From Pseudomonadota bacterium (lineage in GTDB: Bacteria; Pseudomonadota; Gammaproteobacteria; Burkholderiales; Gallionellaceae): a stretch of 35,026 nt of DNA. The notes under the pieces are model-generated. The model was not told where the DNA came from and did no database searches. It was given only the letters and a program-made list of their open reading frames with translations. The stretch spans positions 1-35,026 of the forward strand of contig JAJXTH010000022.1 of the NCBI GenBank assembly GCA_021783995.1. The letters run 5' to 3'. Positions 14,084 to 21,963 of this stretch are shown piece after piece. Each line of letters starts with the position of its first letter. Position 1 is the first letter of the stretch. Position numbers and translations under genes: made by a program.

Positions 14084-16762
14084 CTAGACAGTCACTGGAT
14101 TGGGTTTGTCCGGATCGATGTTGTAAAGAGCGATTGCGCGCGCAACTTCGGATGCCTTGATGGATCCCTCGTCAGCCAGCGCCTTCAGTGCGGCGACGGC
14201 GACATAGTGACGGTTCACCTCGAAGAATTCGCGCAGGTGCTTTCTCGTGTCCGATCTTCCGAATCCGTCCGTGCCCAACACCTTGTAGCCCTTGGGAAGG
14301 AAACCGCGTATCTGGTCGGCGAAGGAGCGCATGTAGTCGGTTGCAGCGATCACAGGGCCTTGCCGTTTTTCCATGCACTGCTCGACATGGCTCTTGCGGG
14401 GCTTGGCTTCGGGATGCAGCATGTTCCAGCGCTCGCAGTCCAGCCCGTCGCGGCGCAGCTCGGTGAAGCTCGTCACGCTCCAGATGTCGGAGCTCACGCC
14501 GAAATCCTTCTCAAGCAATTCGGCCGCTTCGATCACTTCGCGCAGTATCGTGCCGCTGCCCATCAGCTGCACTCTGGGTTTCTTCTGGTTTTTCTGTACG
14601 CTGTCCTCAGTCTTCTGTCCTCTGAGCAGGTACATGCCCTTGATGATGCCTTCCTCGGCACCTTCGGGCATCGAAGGATGGGCGTAGTTCTCGTTCATCA
14701 GCGTGAGGTAGTAGAACACGTCCTGCTGTTCGACATACATGCGGCGCATGCCGTCGTGGACGATCACGGCGAGCTCATATGCGAAAGTCGGATCGTACGA
14801 GACACAGTTTGGTATCGTCGCGGACATCAGGTGGCTGTGGCCGTCCTCGTGCTGCAGTCCTTCGCCGTTCAGGGTCGTCCTGCCTGCGGTGCCGCCAAGC
14901 AGGAAGCCGCGCGCACGCATGTCGCCTGCAGCCCATGCCAGGTCGCCTATGCGTTGAAAGCCGAACATCGAATAGTAGATGTAGAAGGGCAGCATTGCCT
15001 TTCCGTGGTTCGCATAGGCAGTCGCTGCCGCGATCCAGGAGGACATCGCGCCCGCCTCGTTGATGCCTTCCTGCAGGATCTGCCCTGTCTTGTCTTCCTT
15101 GTAAAACATCAGCTGGTCTGCGTCCTGGGGCGTATAGAGCTGACCCACCTGGGAGAAGATGCCGAGCTGCCTGAACATGCCTTCCATGCCGAAGGTGCGC
15201 GACTCATCCGGCACAATGGGAACGACCTGACGACCGATGTTCTTGTCCTTGACCAGTATGCCCAGAAGACGCACGAAGGCCATGGTGGTGGATATCTCGC
15301 GCCCATCCGTGCTCTTCAGAAGCGAATCGAAGGCACTGAGCGCGGGTATCTTGAGCGGCTCGGTAGATGGGATGCGAGCAGGCACTGAACCCATCTGGGC
15401 GCTGCGTTCCTTCAGGTATTTCATCTCTAGGCTGTCTTCGGGCGGACGGTAGAAGTTGAGGCTTCCGACCTCGGCATCGTTCAGAGGCAGGTTGAACCGG
15501 TCGCGGAAGGCGAGCAGCACCTGGCCTGCCATCTTCTTCTGCTGGTGCGTGATGTTTTGCGCCTCTCCTGCCTCGCCCATGCCATAGCCCTTGACGGTCT
15601 TGGCAAGTATCACGGTGGGCTGGCCCTTGTGCTTGGCTGCCGCCGCATAGGCTGCGTACACCTTGTCGGAGTCGTGACCGCCGCGGTTAAGGCGCCAGAT
15701 CTCGTCGTCGGACATGTCCGAGACCATCTCCAGGAGCTCGGGATACTTGCCGAAGAAGTACTCGCGCACATACGCGCCGTTCTTGGACTTGTAGGTCTGG
15801 TATTCGCCGTCCACCACTTCCTGCATGCGTTTTTGCAACAGGCCCTTCTTGTCCTTGGCAAACAGGCGGTCCCACTGGCTGCCCCAGACGACCTTGATCA
15901 CGTTCCAGCCTGCCCCCCTGAACACGCCTTCGAGTTCCTGTATGATCTTTCCGTTGCCGCGCACCGGCCCGTCCAGGCGCTGCAGGTTGCAGTTGATCAC
16001 GAAGATCAGGTTGTCCAGTTTTTCGCGCCCTGCCATGGAGACCGCGCCCAGCGATTCGGGTTCGTCCATCTCGCCGTCGCCCAGGTATGCCCAGACACGG
16101 CGTCCTTCGGTTTCCACGAGCCCGCGATGCTGAAGGTAGCGCATGAAGCGCGCCTGGTAGATCGCCATCAGCGGTCCGAGACCCATCGATACGGTGGGGA
16201 ACTGCCAGAAGCTAGGCATCAGCCACGGGTGAGGATAGGACGAGAGCCCGTCGCCCTTTGCTTCCTGGCGGAACTTGTACATCTGCGCTTCGCTGATGCG
16301 TCCTTCGAGAAAGGCGCGCGCATAGATGCCGGGCGAGGAGTGCCCCTGAAAATACACGAGGTCGCCGCCATGACTGTCGGTCTTGCCGCGGAAGAAATGG
16401 TTGAACGCGACATCGTAGAGCGTGGCGGCCGATGCGAAGCTCGCGATATGGCCGCCGAGCTCCGAAGAATCGCGATTGGCGTTCAAGACCAGCGCCATCG
16501 CGTTCCAGCGCGTCAGCGCGCGTATGCGGTGCTCGAGTTCGCGGTTGCCGCTTGATCTTTCCTCGTCACCCAGCGCGATCGTGTTGCAGTAGGGCGTGGT
16601 AGCGCTGAAAGGCACGCCGGCGCCAGAACTTCTCGCCTTGTCTATCAGTTGTTCCAGCAGGAAATGGGCGCGCTCAGCCCCCTCGTACTTCAGCACCGAC
16701 TCCAGTGCGTCGAGCCACTCCTGGGTTTCCTGCGGATCGTTGTCAAACGTATTTGCCATCAT
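14084..16762 (-). CDS. aceE: Pyruvate dehydrogenase E1 component, homodimeric type
   Basis: Thiamine-diphosphate-dependent decarboxylation of pyruvate and reductive acetylation of the E2 lipoyl group. It has 892 residues, close to E. coli AceE (887). Recognisable parts are the N-terminal RIRALTRWNAMALVLNANR block, the ThDP/Mg site GDGEMDEPES with a later INCNLQRLDGPVRGNGKI, and the transketolase-like middle domain. ATG 16762 has GAGAG at a normal distance; a second ATG follows immediately. It sits 12 bp downstream of the 5-FCL gene and just upstream of aceF. Confidence 0.97.
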   Translation of the reverse strand: MMANTFDNDPQETQEWLDALESVLKYEGAERAHFLLEQLIDKARSSGAGVPFSATTPYCNTIALGDEERSSGNRELEHRIRALTRWNAMALVLNANRDSSELGGHIASFASAATLYDVAFNHFFRGKTDSHGGDLVYFQGHSSPGIYARAFLEGRISEAQMYKFRQEAKGDGLSSYPHPWLMPSFWQFPTVSMGLGPLMAIYQARFMRYLQHRGLVETEGRRVWAYLGDGEMDEPESLGAVSMAGREKLDNLIFVINCNLQRLDGPVRGNGKIIQELEGVFRGAGWNVIKVVWGSQWDRLFAKDKKGLLQKRMQEVVDGEYQTYKSKNGAYVREYFFGKYPELLEMVSDMSDDEIWRLNRGGHDSDKVYAAYAAAAKHKGQPTVILAKTVKGYGMGEAGEAQNITHQQKKMAGQVLLAFRDRFNLPLNDAEVGSLNFYRPPEDSLEMKYLKERSAQMGSVPARIPSTEPLKIPALSAFDSLLKSTDGREISTTMAFVRLLGILVKDKNIGRQVVPIVPDESRTFGMEGMFRQLGIFSQVGQLYTPQDADQLMFYKEDKTGQILQEGINEAGAMSSWIAAATAYANHGKAMLPFYIYYSMFGFQRIGDLAWAAGDMRARGFLLGGTAGRTTLNGEGLQHEDGHSHLMSATIPNCVSYDPTFAYELAVIVHDGMRRMYVEQQDVFYYLTLMNENYAHPSMPEGAEEGIIKGMYLLRGQKTEDSVQKNQKKPRVQLMGSGTILREVIEAAELLEKDFGVSSDIWSVTSFTELRRDGLDCERWNMLHPEAKPRKSHVEQCMEKRQGPVIAATDYMRSFADQIRGFLPKGYKVLGTDGFGRSDTRKHLREFFEVNRHYVAVAALKALADEGSIKASEVARAIALYNIDPDKPNPVTV

Positions 16763-16774
16763 TGCATGCTCTCG

Positions 16775-17389
16775 CTAAAATTTATCTCTGCTCCGGCAGG
16801 ATATGGTTTCGCCTTCGGTGATGATCCATTCCACCCCGACATCGGCTTTCTCCTGCGGGATTTCTTCCACGACCTGCAGCCCGTATGCGGCGACCGCCAG
16901 CACAGGTCTAGACCTGCCAGCGCCTGCCAGCAACTTGTCGTAGAATCCGCCGCCATAGCCCAATCTCGCGCCATTCCTGCTGAACGCCAGTCCGGGCAAC
17001 AGGGCGAATTCTACCTCATTTATCGCATTTAGCCTTTTTGCGCGTTCGACCACGGGCTCGCGTATGCCCCAGAGGCCTTGCTCGATCTGGTTTTCCAGGT
17101 CGTCCACCAAATAGAGGTCGAGCATGTTGGTGTGGTGGTTCACGCGCGGCAGAACGAGGCGCTTCCCATCCTCAAGCACCTGGGCAGCCCAGTTTTCAGA
17201 GGAAAACTCGCTGCCGAAATTCATGTAGCCCAAGAGCGTTTCTGCGTTCCTGTATTCGGGCATCTGCAACAGACGTTCGAGGATCGCTGCGTCGTGAGCG
17301 GCCTTGATCTCGCTCGGCAACTGCTTGCGCAGCGACAGGATGTTTTTCCTGATTTTCTGCTTTGCAGTTGCTTGGTCAGGTTGCGCCAT
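16775..17389 (-). CDS. ygfA: 5-formyltetrahydrofolate cyclo-ligase
   Basis: Converts 5-formyl-THF to methenyl-THF using ATP, recycling a folate dead-end. The 204-residue protein starts MAQPDQATAKQKIRKNILSLRKQL at 17389, with the N-terminal basic helix, the middle LPRV segment, and the C-terminal ATP-binding GARLGYGGGFYDKLLA typical of the family. The frame is open upstream to 17455, but that extension is made of remnant sequence. It overlaps the end of the broken toxin frame (17376) and lies directly upstream of aceE. Confidence 0.94.
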   Translation of the reverse strand: MAQPDQATAKQKIRKNILSLRKQLPSEIKAAHDAAILERLLQMPEYRNAETLLGYMNFGSEFSSENWAAQVLEDGKRLVLPRVNHHTNMLDLYLVDDLENQIEQGLWGIREPVVERAKRLNAINEVEFALLPGLAFSRNGARLGYGGGFYDKLLAGAGRSRPVLAVAAYGLQVVEEIPQEKADVGVEWIITEGETISCRSRDKF

Positions 17390-17657
17390 GTTCGATTCTT
17401 GGGCTGATTTGCATCGCGCAGCAACAGGGTCTGGCTGCATCAAGCTGCTTCTCACGATTGCCGATACCTAGCGCGCGGCTGTCGTAGGCGTAGACAGCCA
17501 ACAGGTTTGGCACATGTGCTTGCAGTGTTTTTTGCACTGTGGAGTCGCGCATTTTGCTGCGAAATTCTTTGCCTAGATATGCTGCTTGTCGCTGGTAATA
17601 ATGTTCCGCCTCTTCAAATTCCAATCGAGCTTCCGGTGAAAAAATAATTCTCATCAA
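17376..17657 (-). pseudogene. Truncated ParE/RelE-type toxin fused to a nucleotidyltransferase (MNT) remnant
   Basis: The 93-codon frame starts like a ParE/RelE toxin (MRIIFSPEARLEFEEAEHYYQRQA) but this resemblance ends near residue 35, with the toxin's central strands and C-terminal catalytic part missing. From Met36 (17552) the sequence instead resembles the N-terminus of a minimal nucleotidyltransferase (MNT): STVQKTLQAHVPNLLAVYAYDSRALGIGNRE. The GS of the expected GSRAxG is DS and the DxD metal motif is absent. The last part runs into the 5-FCL gene. The start overlaps the antitoxin stop by 4 bp. I read it as a dead chimera of two toxin-antitoxin loci; family calls are by eye. Confidence 0.7.
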
Positions 17658-17860
17658 AAATTGCTGATTATTTCTTCGGCAGGAATGCCTTGCACTTTTC
17701 CTTCACGATGTGCTGCAAGGCGTCGCAATGCCTCTTCCTGCCAGATACCGTCGATTGATGGATCAGGTCGGTCCAGGCTGTGCAATATTTGATCGACCAA
17801 TTCGAATCGGTCAGCCGGGTCAAGCTTTAATGCCAGAGCGGCAATTTCCTGTGTTCGCAT
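17654..17860 (-). CDS. Addiction-module antitoxin (putative, TIGR02574/PF09720 type)
   Basis: A 68-residue acidic protein, MRTQEIAALALKLDPADRFELVDQIL at the N-terminus, a middle WQEEALRRLAAHREGKVQGI, then PAEEI near the end. This matches the short antitoxins usually paired with ParE/RelE-type toxins. The gene itself looks intact, and its stop overlaps the toxin remnant start as ATGA, the normal coupling. Because the partner is truncated, the protein may now act only as a DNA-binding autorepressor or be on the way to loss. It lies 36 bp downstream of ilvA on the same strand. Confidence 0.78.
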   Translation of the reverse strand: MRTQEIAALALKLDPADRFELVDQILHSLDRPDPSIDGIWQEEALRRLAAHREGKVQGIPAEEIISNF

Positions 17861-17896
17861 TTCAGTCTCCTAATGTTTTACATTCAGGAAGCGATT

Positions 17897-19414
17897 TTAC
17901 CCAAGAAACAGCCTGTATGCCGGGTTGCCGCTCTCGTCCCAGTAGCGGTAGCCCAGCGTTTTCAAGAAGCCGGTGAATGCCTTCTTGTCCTGTTTCGGCA
18001 CCTGCATGCCGACCAGCACTCGGCCGTAATCCGCACCGTGGTTGCGGTAATGGAACAGGCTGATGTTCCAGCTGTGGTTCATGCTGTTCAGAAAATTCAT
18101 CAGTGCGCCAGGGCGTTCCGGAAACTCGAAGCGGTAGAGGATCTCGTTGTCGACCTCGGGAGCCCGACCACCCACAAGGTGGCGCAGGTGCAGCTTGGCC
18201 ATTTCGTTGTCGGACAGGTCCAGCGTGGGTAGCTGATGGCTTTGCAGTTTTTCCACGAGCTCGACCGATTCGGTCTCGTTCTTCACCTGTATGCCGACGA
18301 ACACCTGCGCGGACTTCGGGTCGGCGAAGCGGTAATTGAATTCGGTGATGTTGCGTCTCCCGAGCAGGGAACAGAACTTTCGGAAGCTGCCGGGTGTCTC
18401 GGGTATCGTCACGGCCAGCAGTGCCTCGCGTTTCTCGCCGATGTCCGCGCGCTCGGCGACAAAGCGCAGCCTGTCGAAATTCATGTTCGCGCCGCTGCAC
18501 ACGGTGACCAGCGTCTTGTCCTTGAGTCCTTCGCGCCTTGCATAGAGCTTTGCGCCGGCGACTGCAAGAGCCCCTGATGGCTCGAGTATCGAGCGCGTGT
18601 CCTGGAATACGTCTCTGATCGCCGAGCACACCGCGTCTGTGTCCACGAGCAGTATTTCGTCCACATGCTTCTTGCAGATGCCCAGCGTCTCCACGCCAGC
18701 GAGCTTGACCGCGGTGCCGTCCGCAAACAGCCCGACATCGGCGAGTTGGACTCGCCTCTTTGCCTTGATTGAACGGTACATCGCGTCCGAATCAACAGTC
18801 TGAACGCCGATCACCTTGATCTCGGGCCGCAGCGCCTTGACGTAGGAAGCGACGCCCGAAATCAGGCCGCCGCCGCCGATTGCGCAGAAGATTGCGTGTA
18901 TGGGCTGGCTGTGCTGGCGAAGTATTTCCATGCCTATCGTTCCCTGGCCTGCGATCACGTCGGGATCGTCGAAGGGGTGCACGAAGGTGAGCTTGTTTTT
19001 TTTCACGAGATCGTGCGCGTGGTCGTAGGCATCGTTGTAGCTGTCACCGTGCAGCACGATTTCCACTGAGCGCTGGCCGAAATGCTTCACTGCGTCTATC
19101 TTGACCTGGGGTGTGGTGGTCGGCATCACGATGATCGCGCGGCAGTTAAGCCTGTGCGCAGAAAGCGCAACGCCCTGCGCGTGGTTGCCGGCGGAAGCGG
19201 TTATCACGCCGCGCTTCAACTGTCCGGGATCTAACTGAGCCATCTTGTTGTATGCGCCGCGCAGCTTGAAGGAAAAAACGGGCTGCATGTCTTCGCGCTT
19301 GAGCAGTATGTTGTTGCCGGTGCGTGACGAAAGATTGGGTGCTGCTTCCAGCGGGGATACCATGGCCACGTCGTAGACGCGGGCATTGAGGATGCGTTTC
19401 AGATAATCGTTCAT
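17897..19414 (-). CDS. ilvA: Threonine ammonia-lyase, biosynthetic
   Basis: PLP-dependent deamination of threonine to 2-oxobutyrate, the first step to isoleucine. At 505 residues it is the long, regulated form. The catalytic domain carries the Schiff-base Lys50 in SFKLRGAYNKM, followed by TASAGNHAQGVA and the glycine loop AIGGGGLISGVA. Two C-terminal ACT-like regulatory domains (about 330-505) contain LLAVTIPETPGSFRKFCSLL and EFPERPGALMNFLNSMNH, the expected sites of isoleucine/valine control. It is divergent from apaG (19506) and first in the minus-strand run that includes the antitoxin. Confidence 0.97.
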   Translation of the reverse strand: MNDYLKRILNARVYDVAMVSPLEAAPNLSSRTGNNILLKREDMQPVFSFKLRGAYNKMAQLDPGQLKRGVITASAGNHAQGVALSAHRLNCRAIIVMPTTTPQVKIDAVKHFGQRSVEIVLHGDSYNDAYDHAHDLVKKNKLTFVHPFDDPDVIAGQGTIGMEILRQHSQPIHAIFCAIGGGGLISGVASYVKALRPEIKVIGVQTVDSDAMYRSIKAKRRVQLADVGLFADGTAVKLAGVETLGICKKHVDEILLVDTDAVCSAIRDVFQDTRSILEPSGALAVAGAKLYARREGLKDKTLVTVCSGANMNFDRLRFVAERADIGEKREALLAVTIPETPGSFRKFCSLLGRRNITEFNYRFADPKSAQVFVGIQVKNETESVELVEKLQSHQLPTLDLSDNEMAKLHLRHLVGGRAPEVDNEILYRFEFPERPGALMNFLNSMNHSWNISLFHYRNHGADYGRVLVGMQVPKQDKKAFTGFLKTLGYRYWDESGNPAYRLFLG

Positions 19415-19505
19415 GTTGATGTTTTTGCCTTGCCGGACATCAAGATTAGCATAATACAGATTTTAACTCTTGCGATGCGGGATAAAATCGGTTCAAATTA
19501 TGCGC

Positions 19506-19889
19506 ATGGAAAAATCCAAAACACATGGCATCGTGATAGAAACCCAGGTGAAATACCTGCCCGAACAGTCGGACGAAACGGCCGACCGGTTCGTGTTCTC
19601 GTACACGATCAGCATCACCAATCTGGGCGAGATTGCAGCCAGGCTCATCAGTCGCCATTGGGTGATCACCGATGCATACAACCACGTCCAGGAGGTGCGC
19701 GGTCAGGGTGTGGTCGGCGAGCAGCCGATGCTGCAGCCCAGCCAGAGTTTCGAATACAGCAGCGGCACGGTGCTGGCAACCCAGGTAGGCACGATGCGCG
19801 GCAGCTACCAGATGCGCGGCGAGGATGGTTCGGAGTTCGACGTCGAGATTCCGGAATTTGTATTAAGTGTTCCGCGCGTTCTTCACTAG
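19506..19889 (+). CDS. apaG: ApaG family protein (Co2+/Mg2+ efflux-associated)
   Basis: A 127-residue immunoglobulin-like beta-sandwich protein. It shows FVFSYTISITNLGEIAARLISRHWVITDAY and GEGVVG-type GQGVVGEQPMLQPSQSFEY, then TMRGSYQM and a C-terminal PEFVLSVPRVLH, all diagnostic. In Salmonella ApaG is linked to cobalt resistance and magnesium efflux; its biochemistry is unresolved. Starts at 19500 and 19506 are both possible; 19506 gives the family length. No good ribosome-binding site is visible. It overlaps mltA by 23 bp. Confidence 0.94.
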   Translation: MEKSKTHGIVIETQVKYLPEQSDETADRFVFSYTISITNLGEIAARLISRHWVITDAYNHVQEVRGQGVVGEQPMLQPSQSFEYSSGTVLATQVGTMRGSYQMRGEDGSEFDVEIPEFVLSVPRVLH

Positions 19890-20994
19890 GGCGTGGCTGC
19901 TGCTGTTTCTGGCAGCCTGCGCGCCCGTCGCAGTCAAGCTCCCTCCAGTGCAATCTTTTGTCGCAAGCAGCTGGGAGACGCTGCCTGACTGGCAGAAGGC
20001 AGACCTGGAGCCAAGCTGGCCCGCCTTCCTGCAGAGCTGCCATGTGCTGAAGAAGAGGCCCGCCTGGCAGGATGTATGTTCACAGGCGGAAGGCATGGTC
20101 AATCCGGACAATCAGTCCCTGCATGTTTTCTTCGAATCCGCTTTCACCCCATACCAGGTGTTCAATCCTGACGGATCTTCAACTGGCCTCATCACTGGCT
20201 ATTATGAGCCCAAGCTCTTCGGAAGCTATGCCAGAACCTCGCGCTTCAAATATCCTCTTTATGTCGTGCCCGATGACCTTCTGGACATAGAGCTTGCCGA
20301 TGTCTATCCGCAACTGAAAGGCATGCGTCTGCGAGGAAGGCTCGACGGGCGCCGTGTTGTTCCCTATTACAGCCGTGCGGAGATCGACGATGGAATGGGG
20401 AGCCAGCATCCGTTGTTGTGGGTGGACGATGAGGTCGATCTTTTCTTTTTACAGATACAGGGATCGGGCCGTATCGAACTGCCGGACGGACAGATGGTCA
20501 GGGTGGGCTATGCAGACCAGAACGGGCGGCCCTATGTCTCGATAGGCAAGAAATTGATAGAGATGGGCGAGCTCACGCCCGACCAGGCCTCGATGCAGGG
20601 CATCAGACAGTGGGGGGAGAAGAACAGGGAAAGGCTGCAGGCGCTCCTGGAGCAGAACCCGAGCTATGTCTTTTTCCGCGTGCTGCCGGACAGCCTTTCT
20701 GCGCCGCTCGGTGCATTGGGCGTGCCGCTGACCGATGCGTATAGCCTTGCGATCGATACGCGCACCATACCGCTGGGTTACCCGGTGTTTCTTTCCACCA
20801 CCTATCCGAATGCGCAAGCGCCGCTCAACCGTCTGATGCTGGCGCAGGACACGGGAGGCGCAATCAGGGGGGCGGTGCGCGCCGATTTCTTCTGGGGCTT
20901 TGGGGAGGAAGCCGCGGCAGAGGCGGGGCGCATGAAGCAGAGAGGGGAGATGTGGGTGCTGTTTCCCAGGGGGATGGCGCCTGCACAGAACTGA
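19867..20994 (+). CDS. mltA: Membrane-bound lytic murein transglycosylase A
   Basis: An outer-membrane lipoprotein that cleaves peptidoglycan glycan strands to 1,6-anhydromuramyl ends. The 375-residue product starts at GTG 19867 inside the apaG end. A short signal ends in the lipobox LAAC (Cys18). The MltA domain (TGYYEPKLFGSYART, then LFFLQIQGSGRIELPDGQ with VGYADQNGRPY) is followed by the 3D domain with the catalytic aspartate region AQDTGGAIRGAVRADFFWG. The 23-bp overlap means mltA is read from the apaG transcript. Confidence 0.95.
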   Translation: MFRAFFTRAWLLLFLAACAPVAVKLPPVQSFVASSWETLPDWQKADLEPSWPAFLQSCHVLKKRPAWQDVCSQAEGMVNPDNQSLHVFFESAFTPYQVFNPDGSSTGLITGYYEPKLFGSYARTSRFKYPLYVVPDDLLDIELADVYPQLKGMRLRGRLDGRRVVPYYSRAEIDDGMGSQHPLLWVDDEVDLFFLQIQGSGRIELPDGQMVRVGYADQNGRPYVSIGKKLIEMGELTPDQASMQGIRQWGEKNRERLQALLEQNPSYVFFRVLPDSLSAPLGALGVPLTDAYSLAIDTRTIPLGYPVFLSTTYPNAQAPLNRLMLAQDTGGAIRGAVRADFFWGFGEEAAAEAGRMKQRGEMWVLFPRGMAPAQN

Positions 20995-20998
20995 ATGC

Positions 20999-21211
20999 TC
21001 AGCGGCTGCCGGCCTTGTGGTTTAATTCATCGTTGACCAGGGCTCTTGCCTTGACTTCGGCCAGCTCGTAGCTGTCGAATTTTTCCGCCGGCCGCTCCCC
21101 TATTCTGCATATCCAGTGCTCAGCGTACGGCCAGATGAAGCCGTGAGTCCTGCCTGTCTGGTCTATCACCTCGTAATCGTTGCGTTTGTGATCCTTCTTG
21201 AATACGACCAT
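20999..21211 (-). CDS. Small conserved-looking protein of unknown function
   Basis: A 70-residue cytosolic product, MVVFKKDHKRNDYEVIDQTG near the start, then FIWPYAEHWICRIGERPAEKFDSYELAEVKARALVNDELNH. It is charged, has no signal or membrane segment, and resembles a small alpha/beta fold. I do not recognise the family. GGAGGAAAC sits just before the ATG at 21211, a good ribosome-binding site, which supports translation. It lies 36 bp downstream of dsbC on the same strand and ends four bases from the convergent mltA stop. Confidence 0.7.
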   Translation of the reverse strand: MVVFKKDHKRNDYEVIDQTGRTHGFIWPYAEHWICRIGERPAEKFDSYELAEVKARALVNDELNHKAGSR

Positions 21212-21247
21212 GGCGTTTCCTCCTGCCTTGAAAACGGTATGTGGCGT

Positions 21248-21949
21248 TCATTGTTTCCTGGATGCCGCATCCAGCGCCTTTTCCAGGTCCGCTGCTGGCA
21301 TGTAGCCGGGGAACTGCGTGCCGTCGGCGAATATCAGATTGGGCGTGCCGTTGACGCGCAATTGCTGTGCCAGCGCGATGATCTTGCTGCTCGAGTAATT
21401 GCAGTTTTCGGGAGCGGGCTCTATGCCTTTGAGCATCTTGTCCTCCCAGACCTTGAGCGGATCCTTGGCGCAGGCGATGTTGCGCACGATCTCGGGCGAG
21501 CCCGGAAAGATGGGGTACATGAAAAGGTAGAGCGTGACGTTGTTGACCTTGGTCATCTCCTTTTCCAGCTTCTTGCAGAAGCTGCAGTTGGGATCCGCAA
21601 AATAGGCCAGTTTGCGCTTTCCGTTGCCCTTGACCTTCTTGATTGCAAGGTTCAGCGGAAGCTTGCTGAAATCGATGGAAAAGAGCTGCTGGCGGCGCTT
21701 CTCGGTGAGATCGGTTCGGCTCTTCGCATCGATGATGCTGCCGTCAAACAGGTAGATGCCGTGTTCGTCGGTATAGAGCAGATGGTCGCCTACCACGATC
21801 TCGTAGAGTCCGGAGTAAGGCGTCTTGACGATGTGATCCAGCGTGCCTATGTTGGGAAATTTGCTCTGCAGCGACTGGCGAATTTCATTTTCGTCCGCAT
21901 GTGCGGTCAGCGCGAAGGCGAACAAAAGGAGTGCGATTATCTTTTGCAT
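21248..21949 (-). CDS. dsbC: Thiol:disulfide interchange protein DsbC
   Basis: A periplasmic disulfide isomerase, 233 residues. It has a signal peptide MQKIIALLLFAFALTAHA with likely cleavage after residue 18. The N-terminal dimerisation domain runs to about residue 75, followed by a thioredoxin-fold domain with the active site Cys122-Ser-Phe-Cys125 (E. coli has CGYC), the structural cysteine pair in NIACAKDP and PENCNYS, and the cis-proline loop NGTPNLIF. DsbD would be the usual reductant and is not in this window. It lies 14 bp downstream of the UbiH-type gene. Confidence 0.95.
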   Translation of the reverse strand: MQKIIALLLFAFALTAHADENEIRQSLQSKFPNIGTLDHIVKTPYSGLYEIVVGDHLLYTDEHGIYLFDGSIIDAKSRTDLTEKRRQQLFSIDFSKLPLNLAIKKVKGNGKRKLAYFADPNCSFCKKLEKEMTKVNNVTLYLFMYPIFPGSPEIVRNIACAKDPLKVWEDKMLKGIEPAPENCNYSSSKIIALAQQLRVNGTPNLIFADGTQFPGYMPAADLEKALDAASRKQ

Positions 21950-21963
21950 GTTTATATCTTGGT

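Noticed and set aside
13862-15388. 508-codon open frame on the plus strand
   Set aside because: It lies entirely antisense to aceF and aceE, has histidine/arginine-rich low-information composition typical of a shadow frame, and matches no family.
15545-16555. 336-codon plus-strand frame
   Set aside because: Antisense to aceE; no domain or start signal.
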